DNA of 53,752 nucleotides, taken from Marinirhabdus gelatinilytica. GTDB taxonomy: Bacteria; Bacteroidota; Bacteroidia; Flavobacteriales; Flavobacteriaceae. The notes under the pieces were generated by a model that worked only from the letters and a program-made list of their open reading frames with translations, ran no database searches and had not been told where the DNA came from. Position numbers and translations under genes: made by a program. Of this stretch, positions 37,208 to 46,349 are shown in pieces (position 1 is the stretch's first letter; each line of letters starts with the position of its first letter). The stretch covers positions 158,082 to 211,833 of the forward strand of contig NZ_QRAO01000005.1 in NCBI RefSeq assembly GCF_003353425.1, written 5' to 3'.

Positions 37208-37570
37208 AATCTATTTGTTTTGATGATTATGGAACAAAGATGCGGCAAGTGTAAAGACCACTACACGCAATTATTTAAAAAAACTTATTATTTAATTATA
37301 TAATTATTTTTTAAAGAGCACTATATAATTTAAGTTTATACTTAAATTTACTTATTATTAATAACGTCATAGTTTAATCATTTTATAAAAATAAATGTCA
37401 CTCTAAAAACAATCCTATTATGAACATTTTTCTAAATCTTCCTTCAAAGGGAGATTTTAAGCCCCTTTCTTTTGAAGAGAAGGCTGGGTTGGGATGTAAA
37501 TTCTAATTATCACGCTCAATCTTTAGATCAACTCTATTTCCTTTTCAACTAAACATCTAAAAATTTTAAA
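37208..37570. other. AT-rich intergenic region upstream of the helical protein gene
   Basis: 363 bases, very AT-rich in the first half (37260-37400). Around 37439-37497 lies a degenerate C-run/G-run element (CTTCAAAGGGAGATTTTAAGCCCCTTTC ... GAAGGCTGGGTTGGGATG split here for brevity), which resembles dispersed palindromes elsewhere in the window. I see no gene and no clear promoter. Confidence 0.4.
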
Positions 37571-39031
37571 TTGAAACATATAAAAGCAATTGTCGATACC
37601 TTTTCTGAAGAGGAAGCCCGTGAATTCTTATTGTTTCAACAAAAAAAGAACCGTCGGGGCGACACTAAAAATGAAGTGCTGTTCAACCTGATCGTACATG
37701 GAGAAACAAAAAATCTGGACGAAAAAGTGTACGGCAGTCCTGCAAAAAATAAATACCACGCCCTTTGCAAACGATTACAGGATTCCTTGATAGATTTTAT
37801 GGCCACCAAGAGCTTTTCTGGTGAGACCAGCCAGGAGATGGACATCCTGAAATTGTTGCTGGCCGCTAGGATTCTGTTTGAGTACAAACAATACAAAACA
37901 GCTTTCAAAACCTTGGCACAGGCCGAAAAAAAGGCAACCGCACTGGACGTGTACGCCATCCTTACCGAGATTTACCACACCAAGATACAATACGCACACC
38001 TCGACCCTTCCATAGATCTTGCCGAGGTAAAACAAAAATGCTTGGACAACCTACAGCACTTCCAGCAGGAGCAGCATTTAAATATAATCTATGCCACGAT
38101 AAAGCAACAATTACAGGGACCAAGCGACGCCTCGGTGGACCAGGTAATCGAGAAGGCTTTCAAGGATTTTGCCAGTACTGTGGACAGTTCACTTACCTAC
38201 AAAACGTTGTTCCAGCTACTTCAGCTAACGGCCACTGCAGCAAAATTACAGACCGATTATTATAGTACCCTCCCATATATGGAGCAATTGTACGCCTTGG
38301 TTTCAGCAAAAAAAGAACCTACCAAGAAGCACTTGTTCTACTATATCCAGATTCTTTATTTAATGGCGCTGGCACACTTTAGAAATAAAAATTTTGAAAA
38401 AGCCTCAGGTTTTTTAAATGAAATGGAAACCGCCATGCAGCATAAAAACAAGATGTACCATAACAGGTTTGCTGAAAAATTAATTACCCTAAAAGGCGTG
38501 AACTTAAATTACCGCGGGAAGGCTCCCCAGGCAATTGCTCTACTAGAAGAACACAAGGAGCATTCACTGGATATAGCACTATCGCTGCTTATGATGTATT
38601 TTCAGCAAAAGGAATACACACGGGCATTCCAAATTTTACGAAACCTCAATCACAGCGATATATGGTATGAGAAAAAGATGGGGTGGCTCTGGGTGCTGAA
38701 GAAATCTATTATAGAAATCTTACTGCTCATTGAATTGGACAAACTTGACCTGGTACTCTCACGCTTGCAAAGCTTTCAGAAAAAATTCAATAAAAAACTG
38801 AAATCGCTGGGCGAGACAAGAGTGTTAAATTTTATAAAACTGGTAGCCTTTTACTACGAGAAGCCCCAAGAAGTAACCACTAAAGCATTTTACGATAAAG
38901 TTGAAAATTCTTTTGAGTGGATAGGCAAAGAACGTGAAGATATATTCGTGATGAGTTTTTACGCTTGGCTCAAGGCAAAAATGGAGCAACGGGACCTCTA
39001 CGAAGTAACGCTAGAGCTGGTCCAAAAATAA
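37571..39031 (+). CDS. Helical repeat protein, unknown function, TTG start
   Basis: 486 aa, predicted almost entirely helical, with tandem-repeat character (LAARILFEYKQYKTAFKTLAQAEKKA, ALAHFRNKNFEKASGFLNEME, MYFQQKEYTRAFQILRNL), suggesting a TPR-like scaffold in the cytoplasm. The frame has no ATG before residue ~77; TTG 37571 gives the natural N-terminus KHIKAIVDTFSEEEAREFLLFQQKKN, so TTG is the likely start. It stands alone. Confidence 0.75.
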   Translation: MKHIKAIVDTFSEEEAREFLLFQQKKNRRGDTKNEVLFNLIVHGETKNLDEKVYGSPAKNKYHALCKRLQDSLIDFMATKSFSGETSQEMDILKLLLAARILFEYKQYKTAFKTLAQAEKKATALDVYAILTEIYHTKIQYAHLDPSIDLAEVKQKCLDNLQHFQQEQHLNIIYATIKQQLQGPSDASVDQVIEKAFKDFASTVDSSLTYKTLFQLLQLTATAAKLQTDYYSTLPYMEQLYALVSAKKEPTKKHLFYYIQILYLMALAHFRNKNFEKASGFLNEMETAMQHKNKMYHNRFAEKLITLKGVNLNYRGKAPQAIALLEEHKEHSLDIALSLLMMYFQQKEYTRAFQILRNLNHSDIWYEKKMGWLWVLKKSIIEILLLIELDKLDLVLSRLQSFQKKFNKKLKSLGETRVLNFIKLVAFYYEKPQEVTTKAFYDKVENSFEWIGKEREDIFVMSFYAWLKAKMEQRDLYEVTLELVQK

Positions 39032-39032
39032 A

Positions 39033-39097
39033 AACCCCACAGTGCTCCTACCTTTTGGCATGGGCGGTCCCATATCCCTATGGGCGACTGTGGGGTT
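39033..39097. terminator. Long hairpin after the helical protein gene
   Basis: AACCCCACAGT (39033-39043) is perfectly complementary to ACTGTGGGGTT (39087-39097). Inside, CCCAT (39070-39074) can pair with ATGGG (39080-39084). The outer stem is strong but the following T-run is weak (GCTTTT), so it could be a terminator, an RNA element or a repeat. Confidence 0.5.
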
Positions 39098-39217
39098 AGC
39101 TTTTCCGCTCAAGGGCGGAACCAACTTAAACATCAAACTATAATTGGTACTATAAATATAAACACTGGCATCGGGCTGTAAAAGCAAAGGGTATCTTGCT
39201 TTATAAATCTAGACCCG

Positions 39218-40519
39218 TTACTTGCCCATATTGCTCAAATATTCTATATCGTTCTCCACGGTGAGCAACAATACACTGGTCGCTGTGCAAAAAACCGGAC
39301 TGGTAATACAGTGGTGACCGTTCCAGCTACCGTCTTCATTTTGGATTTTGAGGATACGACCGCTCATGTTGTCGTACCATTTTTTCCAGTCGTCGTCCTT
39401 GTTCACTACCATAGACTCCCCTGTTTGTAAAAAACTGAGAAATTCTTCACCACCGTTGTTCCCAAATCCGTTGAGAACCTCGTCTTCCTGCGCTTTGTTC
39501 TTTGCAGATTGGTATACTTGGTAGGAAGTATTGTACTCAATTGCTTCGGCTTCGCTCCACCCAGCTTTTTGTAAATTTCGGACCGTAACTGGAGCTGCCT
39601 CATCCAGAATTCCTTCTTTCTTGGCGTTGTTCAATTTTTCCTGTGCTTTTCGGGCATCTTTTGCGCTGGCACGCACGCTTCCACTCACTGCGTAAAGCAT
39701 CACACCGGCTCCGTCTTCGGTTTTAATATTTCCGCTTTTATCGTCGTAGTTATCTTTTTGATATTTTCTGGCACGCTCCAGCACCTCGCTATCTACATCT
39801 GCTCCTACACTTTGCGCCGCCTCCAAGGCACTGTTTGCCAAGCCACTTTGCAGCACGCCAGCCCAGCCAGCGCCTTTTTGTTTTCCAGATGCATCGGTCC
39901 CCGCCTGTATTTTTGCCACGCAAATGTCCAAGGCACGGTTTACACGTTTTTTGTCCAGTCCCTTAAAATTTCGGTCTAAAAGGGTAGAAAGGAATTGTGC
40001 CGTTAGAACTGCATCTATGTTCTGCCCTAGTTTGCTTTGGATCTGTGTATTGCGTACATCTGTAATATACGGGTCTGTCTTTGGGCTATTTTCTACGGTC
40101 TCCAATAAATAATTAATGGCCTTTGTAAGCTGTGCAGAATGCGCACCCTTCTTAAGCGTAACCCCACTGCGCACCAAGGCTTGTGCGACCATTGCAGTGG
40201 TAGCGGGGTCTGCCTTTACGGCGTGTGGGTCCCGAACGTGTTGTGCCGCGTGGCTTCCAGCACCATAACCACCATTGGGCAATTGGGCCTCGGCAAGCCA
40301 GGATAGCCCGTCACGGACGGAGAATTGTACATTTTCGTTGTTCTTAAAAATACTAAAACCTTCGGAGGATTGCTCTCCCATGGTTGTCATAAATACGCAA
40401 CCCTCTTCAGGTTGTAGCGTTCGTTTTGTCTCTGGGTAATCTTCAGAAGAAATAAATCCTGAAACTACACCCGCAATCAATGCTATAGGTAATACTAGCA
40501 AAATCAGTTTTGTTTTCAT
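39218..40519 (-). CDS. Secreted prenyltransferase/squalene-oxidase-repeat-like protein
   Basis: 433 aa from ATG 40519, whose MKTKLILLVLPIALIAGVVSGF is a signal or membrane anchor; the frame is open back to 40642 but that region has no signal character. Alpha/alpha-toroid-like motifs occur at both ends (GLSWLAEAQLPNGGYGAGSH and ILKIQNEDGSWNGHHCITSPVFCTATSVLLL), like QW motifs of terpene-cyclase-type or pectate-lyase-10-type proteins. No catalytic DxDD is evident, so it is probably not a cyclase. Neighbours give no clue. Confidence 0.65.
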   Translation of the reverse strand: MKTKLILLVLPIALIAGVVSGFISSEDYPETKRTLQPEEGCVFMTTMGEQSSEGFSIFKNNENVQFSVRDGLSWLAEAQLPNGGYGAGSHAAQHVRDPHAVKADPATTAMVAQALVRSGVTLKKGAHSAQLTKAINYLLETVENSPKTDPYITDVRNTQIQSKLGQNIDAVLTAQFLSTLLDRNFKGLDKKRVNRALDICVAKIQAGTDASGKQKGAGWAGVLQSGLANSALEAAQSVGADVDSEVLERARKYQKDNYDDKSGNIKTEDGAGVMLYAVSGSVRASAKDARKAQEKLNNAKKEGILDEAAPVTVRNLQKAGWSEAEAIEYNTSYQVYQSAKNKAQEDEVLNGFGNNGGEEFLSFLQTGESMVVNKDDDWKKWYDNMSGRILKIQNEDGSWNGHHCITSPVFCTATSVLLLTVENDIEYLSNMGK

Positions 40520-40703
40520 GGGTATATTTTTATAATTCAAAACCGAAACTACCACAGTTACCGTATCTTTAAAAGCTACAATTAGGGAAGCGACTCTTCT
40601 GGCAAGGGAAAGCAGTGTTTGCTTGAGTTTTATTTTTAACACCTGCCAAATCGTGGATTACCTTTTGTTTTCCTATTTTTAGCACCGAAAAAGCTATTTT
40701 TAT

Positions 40704-41966
40704 ATGAAAAAATTCGCGTACGCCTTTCTACTACTAGGTGCTTTTACACTTCATTCTTGCGGAAGCGACGATGATGCCCCGCCACCTGTCGCCGAAGTTG
40801 ACGAAGAAAACCCAACGGCACCAGCAAATCTCGAGCTTATCCTAAGTGACGAGACCGCCATAACGCTATCTTGGGATGCCGCAACGGATAATGTAGGTGT
40901 AACCAGCTACACCCTTTTTCAGGATGGTGTACAGGCTCAGGAAAACATTATAGGGACCACTACCGTAATAAGCGGACTCACCCCCGAGACCACGTACAGC
41001 TTTTACGTAATTGCCCTGGACGACGCTGGCAACCAGAGTGACCCCAGTGCGAACATAAACGCTTCTACGGCCATTACTTTTAAGAATTCACTATCCCAAA
41101 TGGGCGTATTCAGTGTGATTTCTGAAGATTTAATCCCTGCTACCGGTGTTCAGCTGTATGAATTGAACACAACCCTTTTTACAGATTATGCACAAAAACA
41201 ACGTTTAATCCGCCTTCCAGAAGGAACCACCTTGACACCAAACGGCAACGACCTGTTACCAAACTTCCCGGACAACACACTTATTGCCAAAACATTTTTC
41301 TATAACATTGACGACCGTGACCCCTCATTGGGTCGCCAAATAATCGAGACACGTATCTTTTTAAAGATTGCAGGACAATGGCAGGCCGCAGATTATATAT
41401 GGAACGAGAACCAGACCGAGGCTACATACACAACCAATGGTTCTACCACACCCATAAGCTATATTGATGAAAATGGTGACACACAAAATGTAGACTACCA
41501 GATACCATCGCAACAGGATTGTTTTACGTGCCACAACAACGATAATAGCACATTACCAATAGGTCTTAAGCTGCGCAGCTTAAATTTTGTACCCTCCTAC
41601 GCCAACCAGAACCAACTGGACTTTCTTGTATCGCAAGGAATTCTTGAGGGTGTAAATTCAGGCTCGGTAAGTGTGTTGCCGGATTGGACAGATACTGCAA
41701 CCTACTCTCTGGATGAGAGGGCAAGAGCATATCTGGACGTTAATTGTGCACATTGTCACCAACCTGGAGGCAGTGCCCCCAATGGTTTTGATATAGATTT
41801 TAGGCTAGAAACCCCTTTTGAAGATACCGGTATCTATCCCAACCGCGGTGAGATTGAAGTCCGTTTCCAGAGCACACTCCCCACGTACCGGATGCCACAA
41901 TTGGGCCGTACCGTAGTTCATGAGGAAGCACTGGACATGTTGATTGAATACATAGACGCCCTGTAG
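40704..41966 (+). CDS. SO2930-family diheme c-type cytochrome lipoprotein
   Basis: 420 aa. The lipobox LHSC-G is followed by a fibronectin type III domain (residues ~36-122: PTAPANLELILSDETAITLSWDA ... YSFYVIALDDAGNQSDP). The remainder matches the SO2930 family: FSQMGVF-like start (SLSQMGVFSVISE), YELNTTLFTDYAQKQRLIRLPEG and two haem-binding CxxCH motifs (DCFTCHNND, CAHCHQPGG). It likely works in periplasmic or surface electron transfer. The family usually pairs with a beta-helix partner gene, which is not adjacent here. Confidence 0.85.
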   Translation: MKKFAYAFLLLGAFTLHSCGSDDDAPPPVAEVDEENPTAPANLELILSDETAITLSWDAATDNVGVTSYTLFQDGVQAQENIIGTTTVISGLTPETTYSFYVIALDDAGNQSDPSANINASTAITFKNSLSQMGVFSVISEDLIPATGVQLYELNTTLFTDYAQKQRLIRLPEGTTLTPNGNDLLPNFPDNTLIAKTFFYNIDDRDPSLGRQIIETRIFLKIAGQWQAADYIWNENQTEATYTTNGSTTPISYIDENGDTQNVDYQIPSQQDCFTCHNNDNSTLPIGLKLRSLNFVPSYANQNQLDFLVSQGILEGVNSGSVSVLPDWTDTATYSLDERARAYLDVNCAHCHQPGGSAPNGFDIDFRLETPFEDTGIYPNRGEIEVRFQSTLPTYRMPQLGRTVVHEEALDMLIEYIDAL

Positions 41967-41987
41967 CCAACGGTTCTTATTTATCAC

Positions 41988-42013
41988 AAGCTGTCTTCGG
42001 GCAGCTTTTTTTT
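41988..42013 (+). terminator. Terminator after the cytochrome gene
   Basis: AAGCTG (41988-41993) pairs with CAGCTT (42002-42007) around TCTTCGGG, followed by eight T residues. Confidence 0.8.
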
Positions 42014-42090
42014 GCTGAAAAATATGTAAGCCATTAAACCCTTTGGCAACAATTACAGTCATAACAGTATAATCTAAAAAAAATACTAGT

Positions 42091-42525
42091 ATGAAAAAAT
42101 TGGTTTTAATCGCCTTGGCACTGTGTACGCTTACCCTTAGCGCTCAGCCAGGAGATCACTCAAGAAAAAGAAAAAAGGAATTTGCTGAAAAGAAAAATGA
42201 TTGGACCCCAGAGCAAAAAGCTGAATTGGCCACAAAACAAATGGCACTGAAGCTAGACCTTACGGAAGCCCAACAGCAAAAAATTTATCCCATACAGCTA
42301 ACCATGGTTAAGGACAGGGAGCAGTTACGAGCACATAGGGACAAAAAAGAGGAGCTTACTTCTGAAGAATTGTTCGTTCGTAAAAAGGAACAATTGGAAA
42401 AACGGCTACAAACAAAGGAACAGCTAAAAGCCATCCTCACACCAGAGCAGTTTGAACTATGGAAAAAAACGCACAAAAGAAAACGCAACAGGAAAAAAAG
42501 TGAACGCAAACACCGTGGACGATAA
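42091..42525 (+). CDS. Spy/CpxP-like small periplasmic protein
   Basis: 144 aa with a signal peptide (TLTLSAQ). The mature part is highly charged and helical, with two LTxxQ-type motifs (LDLTEAQQQKIYPIQL and ILTPEQFELWKK) as in Spy/CpxP-like periplasmic chaperones. A very basic tail (KRKRNRKKSERKHRGR) ends the protein. A similar small gene follows, 91 bases on. Confidence 0.7.
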   Translation: MKKLVLIALALCTLTLSAQPGDHSRKRKKEFAEKKNDWTPEQKAELATKQMALKLDLTEAQQQKIYPIQLTMVKDREQLRAHRDKKEELTSEELFVRKKEQLEKRLQTKEQLKAILTPEQFELWKKTHKRKRNRKKSERKHRGR

Positions 42526-42616
42526 AAATTTGGTATAAATTTAATTTTTGGCTCAATTATTGGATTATTGACACCAAAATAGTTACATTAGTAACCTAAA
42601 ATTAAATTTAAAACCA

Positions 42617-42964
42617 ATGAAAAAGTTTATTACAGGTATAGCAGTAGCTTGTTTCCTAGTATTAGGAATGAACACGGTTGCCGCCCAGAGTCTATCCACA
42701 AATAGCCAGAGTCCAGAGGTTGTTGCAAAGCAAAAAGTCGCAGAACTTTCTGAAGACTTAGGACTATCAGGAGACCAGCAACGTTCTCTCTTTAGAGCCT
42801 ATGTGCAAAAAGAAGTAAATTATGACAAGCACGTAACTGGAAAAGATCAAAAAAGCGCTGCCGTAATTGCTGAAAAGAAAAAGCACGACGACCAACTTGC
42901 AGCTGCCGTAAAAAGGGTATTAACACCAGAGCAGTACAAGAAGTGGTTAGCTATGCAAAAATAG
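42617..42964 (+). CDS. Small secreted helical protein, related to the preceding Spy-like protein
   Basis: 115 aa with a signal peptide (NTVAAQ). Two helical segments carry LGLSGDQQRSLFRAYVQKE and RVLTPEQYKKWLAMQK, echoing the two LTxxQ motifs of its neighbour. Function unknown; a periplasmic chaperone- or sensor-like role is possible. Confidence 0.65.
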   Translation: MKKFITGIAVACFLVLGMNTVAAQSLSTNSQSPEVVAKQKVAELSEDLGLSGDQQRSLFRAYVQKEVNYDKHVTGKDQKSAAVIAEKKKHDDQLAAAVKRVLTPEQYKKWLAMQK

Positions 42965-42987
42965 CCGACCCTTTTTGAAACACTTAA

Positions 42988-43016
42988 AAATCCTTCCCTT
43001 TTGGGAGGGATTTTTT
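42988..43016. terminator. Bidirectional terminator
   Basis: AAATCCTTCCC (42988-42998) pairs with GGGAGGGATTT (43003-43013) with one G-U pair, followed by T residues; on the other strand it overlaps the hemL stop. Confidence 0.85.
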
Positions 43017-44304
43017 ATTTCAGTTGTTTTGCGACCGTTGCGGCCGCATCAATAGTCTTGTCCAAATCTTTATAGGTGAGTGCATCGCACAAGAACCAAG
43101 TTTCGAAGGCGCTGGGGGCAATGTAAATTCCTTCACGCAACATTCCGTGGAAGAACGTCTTGAAGTTTTCCCCATTGGCATTTGCGGCAGTTTCAAAATC
43201 TGTAACAGGAGTTTCAGAAAAGTGGATTGATATCATAGAACCCACCCGGTTAATGGTATGGGCCACATTATTTTCGATCATCACTTTTGAGAGGCCTTTA
43301 TGTAAGTATTCTGTCTTTTGTGCTAAGGAATCGAATATTTCTGCATTTTGATTCAATTCTGTTAACATTGCAAGTCCTGCGGCCATAGCCAAAGGGTTTC
43401 CACTCAAGGTACCAGCTTGATACACGGGGCCCAATGGCGCCAAATGATTCATGATTTCTTCTCGGGCAGCAAACGCCCCTACTGGCAAACCGCCTCCAAT
43501 GACTTTTCCGAAGGTAACAATATCTGCATCCACACCATACAATTCCTGTACACCTCCTTTTGCAAGCCTAAAGCCCGTCATCACCTCATCAAAAACGAGC
43601 AAAATGTTATTGTCGTCGCAGAGTTTTCGGAGCGCTTGCAAAAAACCTTCGGCTGGAGGGATGCAGCCCATGTTGCCTGCAACAGGCTCAATGATGATAC
43701 AGGCTATTTCGTTTTTATTTTCAGCAATGATTTTAGCAACGTTATTAATATCGTTGTACATGGCCAAGAGCGTGTCCTTTGCAGTTCCTTGGGTAACACC
43801 CGGGCTGTTAGGAGTCCCAAATGTCACGGCACCACTCCCTGCTTGTATTAAAAAAGAATCGCTATGGCCGTGGTAGCAACCTGCAAATTTTATTATCTTG
43901 TCCTTGCCCGTAAATCCCCGTGCCAAGCGTACCGCACTCATACAAGCTTCGGTACCACTGTTCACGAACCTGATTTTTTCTATATTGGGCACCATGGAAA
44001 CGGCCAATGCGGCTATTTCGGTCTCAATTTCAGTAGGCATTCCGAAGGACGTCCCCTTTTGGGCCATTTCCACCACGGCATCCACCACTTTTGGATGCGC
44101 ATGCCCCAAAATCATCGGGCCCCAAGAATTTATGTAATCTAGTAGCTTGTTTCCGTCTGCATCGTAGAGATAGGCTCCTTTGGCTTTTTCAGCAAAAATA
44201 GGTGTTCCCCCTACTGCCTTGAACGCTCTCACTGGAGAATTTACCCCACCCGGGATGACTTGTTGTGCCTCTTGAAACAGCGCGCTGCTGCGTTTGTATA
44301 ACAT
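43015..44304 (-). CDS. hemL: Glutamate-1-semialdehyde 2,1-aminomutase
   Basis: 429 aa PLP enzyme of the C5 pathway making 5-aminolevulinate for haem. [54 protein letters not shown] and the PLP-lysine region [15 protein letters not shown] are all present. It is the last gene of a minus-strand group with the glucosaminidase and the ACC-deaminase-like gene, three bases after the former. Confidence 0.96.
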   Translation of the reverse strand: MLYKRSSALFQEAQQVIPGGVNSPVRAFKAVGGTPIFAEKAKGAYLYDADGNKLLDYINSWGPMILGHAHPKVVDAVVEMAQKGTSFGMPTEIETEIAALAVSMVPNIEKIRFVNSGTEACMSAVRLARGFTGKDKIIKFAGCYHGHSDSFLIQAGSGAVTFGTPNSPGVTQGTAKDTLLAMYNDINNVAKIIAENKNEIACIIIEPVAGNMGCIPPAEGFLQALRKLCDDNNILLVFDEVMTGFRLAKGGVQELYGVDADIVTFGKVIGGGLPVGAFAAREEIMNHLAPLGPVYQAGTLSGNPLAMAAGLAMLTELNQNAEIFDSLAQKTEYLHKGLSKVMIENNVAHTINRVGSMISIHFSETPVTDFETAANANGENFKTFFHGMLREGIYIAPSAFETWFLCDALTYKDLDKTIDAAATVAKQLK

Positions 44305-44307
44305 AGA

Positions 44308-45135
44308 TTATTGATTTTTTACAGGGTGCAAGTATAACTCTTGACCTATTGAAATGGTATTGTTGGTGAGACCATTGTATTTTTTAAGAGTCTCTACCGT
44401 TATATTATAGCGTCTTGCAATATTATAAAGCGTATCTCCTTTTTTCACTGTGTGTGTTGCAATTTTTTCAGCAACATCGGTCTTTGTTCCTCTTTTTTTG
44501 CCTAAAACAACATCATCATATTCATCAAGATCATAGCGCTCAATGATACTTATAAGTTTATCAGGGTATTTAGGATCTGTAGCGTAACCAGCCTTTTTAA
44601 GGCCTTTAGCCCACCCTTTGTAGTCGTCTTTTCTAAGCTTGAAGAGGTTTTGGTACCTACTTCGTTGGGTAAGGAACAAAGAATGGTCACGAAATGAATA
44701 TTTTGGGTCGTTGTATTTTCTGAAACATTCCTGTGCCTCATCATCGTCATGATATACTTTGTCTCCTTTCCACCCGTGGCATTTAATACCAAAATGGTTG
44801 TTTGCCTTTTTTGTGAGCTCGCCCCTTCCTGCACCACTTTCCAAGATACCCTGCGCAAGTGTAATACTTGCGGGTATGCCGTATTGTGCCATTTCTTCCT
44901 GGGCTATCTGGCGATAATTATTAATATAGGCTTGTACAACCTCTGCATAGCTGGCGTTGGGTGCGGGAGTAACTATGATTGTTTTAGGTGTCTCCGCTGG
45001 GGTATCCTCATTTTTCTTTTCAATGACAACACGTTCTTTTTTGGGTCGTTTTTTGGAAGATACCACTCGTTTTTTCGAAGTACATGCTCCCATGGTTACT
45101 ATTACCAATAACAACAATACCAGTTTTTTGTACAT
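44308..45135 (-). CDS. Glucosaminidase (GH73) lipoprotein with LysM domain
   Basis: 275 aa. Lipobox VTMGAC-T, then a basic linker, a GH73 glucosaminidase domain (QEEMAQYGIPASITLAQGILESGAGRGEL; the Glu of ESG is the probable catalytic acid; NNHFGIKC follows) and one C-terminal LysM repeat (HTVKKGDTLYNIARRYNITVETLKKYNGL). It probably cleaves peptidoglycan from the outer-membrane side. One base separates it from the upstream gene. Confidence 0.92.
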   Translation of the reverse strand: MYKKLVLLLLVIVTMGACTSKKRVVSSKKRPKKERVVIEKKNEDTPAETPKTIIVTPAPNASYAEVVQAYINNYRQIAQEEMAQYGIPASITLAQGILESGAGRGELTKKANNHFGIKCHGWKGDKVYHDDDEAQECFRKYNDPKYSFRDHSLFLTQRSRYQNLFKLRKDDYKGWAKGLKKAGYATDPKYPDKLISIIERYDLDEYDDVVLGKKRGTKTDVAEKIATHTVKKGDTLYNIARRYNITVETLKKYNGLTNNTISIGQELYLHPVKNQ

Positions 45136-45136
45136 A

Positions 45137-46057
45137 CTATACTTTAATTTGAGGTAAATTTTTTCTTTTCAGTTTTTGGTTCATTCCTTCAATCCCTTGC
45201 AACCCGCCCGTGTGGATGGCTAAAATACGGCTATTTTCAGGGAAATATCCATTTTTGATATCTTGTACAATACCGTACATCATTTTGGCCGTATACACAG
45301 GGTCCAGTAAAATTCCCGTATTTTCTTTAAACGTATTCATGAAACGCACTAAATCTGAATCTATTTTGGCATATCCGCCAAAGGTGCTGTCTCCTTTGAT
45401 TTCGAAATTGGTTTTTTGAGTATATTTTTTTACTTCGGAATCCTGAAAAGTCCCTTTTAATGCCGAATATCCTACAATTTGTTGATGTTCCTTGGACGCC
45501 GAGACCAGCCCGGCTAGAGTTCCACCTGTTCCAACAGTGGTGCAAATATAATTGAAAGAACTGTCTTTCCGGGTCAAAATTTCTTCACATCCCTTGATGG
45601 CAAGAGCATTGGTACCGCCTTCAGGAATTATAAGAGCTTCGGGGTATTGGGAGGTTAACTTGTTGAGATAGGGATGGGTGTCCTTCAGCCTATAGTGTTC
45701 TCTTGAAACGAATTTGAAACGCATCCCACAAGATTCAGCAAAAGAAAGGGTTGGATTGTCTTTATACTTATCCTCCAATTCCTCCCCTCTTATAACCCCA
45801 ATGGTATCGAGCCCGACTATTTTCCCGGCAGCGGCAGCGGCTGCAATATGGTTTGAGTATGCCCCCCCAAATGTGATGAGCGTATTTTTTTGGGTTTCGA
45901 GGGCTTTTGTAATGGAATATTTTAGTTTTCTTAATTTATTTCCTGAGACTTGTGAATGCAACAAATCCTCTCTTTTCAGAAATACTTGGCAAGGTGCATC
46001 AACAACCCACTCCAACTCTAATTTTTGATTAAGAGGCTCTATTATTGAAAATGGCAA
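45137..46057 (-). CDS. 1-aminocyclopropane-1-carboxylate deaminase / D-cysteine desulfhydrase family PLP enzyme, TTG start
   Basis: 306 aa fold type II PLP enzyme. FLKREDLLHSQVSGNKLRKLKY holds the PLP Lys, followed by TFGGAYSNHIAAAAAAGK and the phosphate loop CTTVGTGGTLAGLV. Whether the substrate is ACC or D-cysteine cannot be decided here. The only start in reach is TTG 46057; a TAA lies two codons upstream and no ATG is in frame before residue ~107. The start is therefore a strong inference. Confidence 0.88.
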   Translation of the reverse strand: MPFSIIEPLNQKLELEWVVDAPCQVFLKREDLLHSQVSGNKLRKLKYSITKALETQKNTLITFGGAYSNHIAAAAAAGKIVGLDTIGVIRGEELEDKYKDNPTLSFAESCGMRFKFVSREHYRLKDTHPYLNKLTSQYPEALIIPEGGTNALAIKGCEEILTRKDSSFNYICTTVGTGGTLAGLVSASKEHQQIVGYSALKGTFQDSEVKKYTQKTNFEIKGDSTFGGYAKIDSDLVRFMNTFKENTGILLDPVYTAKMMYGIVQDIKNGYFPENSRILAIHTGGLQGIEGMNQKLKRKNLPQIKV

Positions 46058-46203
46058 ATTTTAGATTTTAATTCCAAAAATAACGAATGTATTCAAGCTT
46101 TTCGATATGTTAATATTAATGCATTGATATTAAAAAAACATTTTACAATATATATCGACAATAATTATTGAATTTTATTAAAAATAAAACATTAAAATCA
46201 TAC

Positions 46204-46349
46204 TATTTTTGCACAAATATGAATTATTATTTTAACATTTTATAAGATTTTTCTGATTTATGTTAAAGTTTTATGTATTTCATCTAATTTTTATGCATTT
46301 TGTCGTTTATTGGCATATCATTGTGGTACCAAATCTAATACCTACAACT
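46204..46349 (+). promoter_or_regulatory. Promoter and leader of the double-head fibre gene
   Basis: A TATTTTTG -7 box (46204-46211) lies 138 bases before the ATG in an AT-rich region. The leader shares TTATGTATTTCATC (46271-46284), ATTGGCA (46309-46315) and ACCAAATC (46328-46335) with the leader of the gene at 48868, in the same order. This suggests common regulation or duplication. Confidence 0.5.

Noticed and set aside
37439-37497. Remnant coding sequence before the helical protein
   Set aside because: The string resembles dispersed G/C-run palindromes and has no open frame of use.
43417-43851. Long frames antisense to hemL
   Set aside because: They mirror conserved hemL codons; hemL is certain.
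46309-46335. TGGCA strings in the fibre leaders as sigma-54 promoters
   Set aside because: The -12 TTGC element is missing at the required spacing in both leaders.
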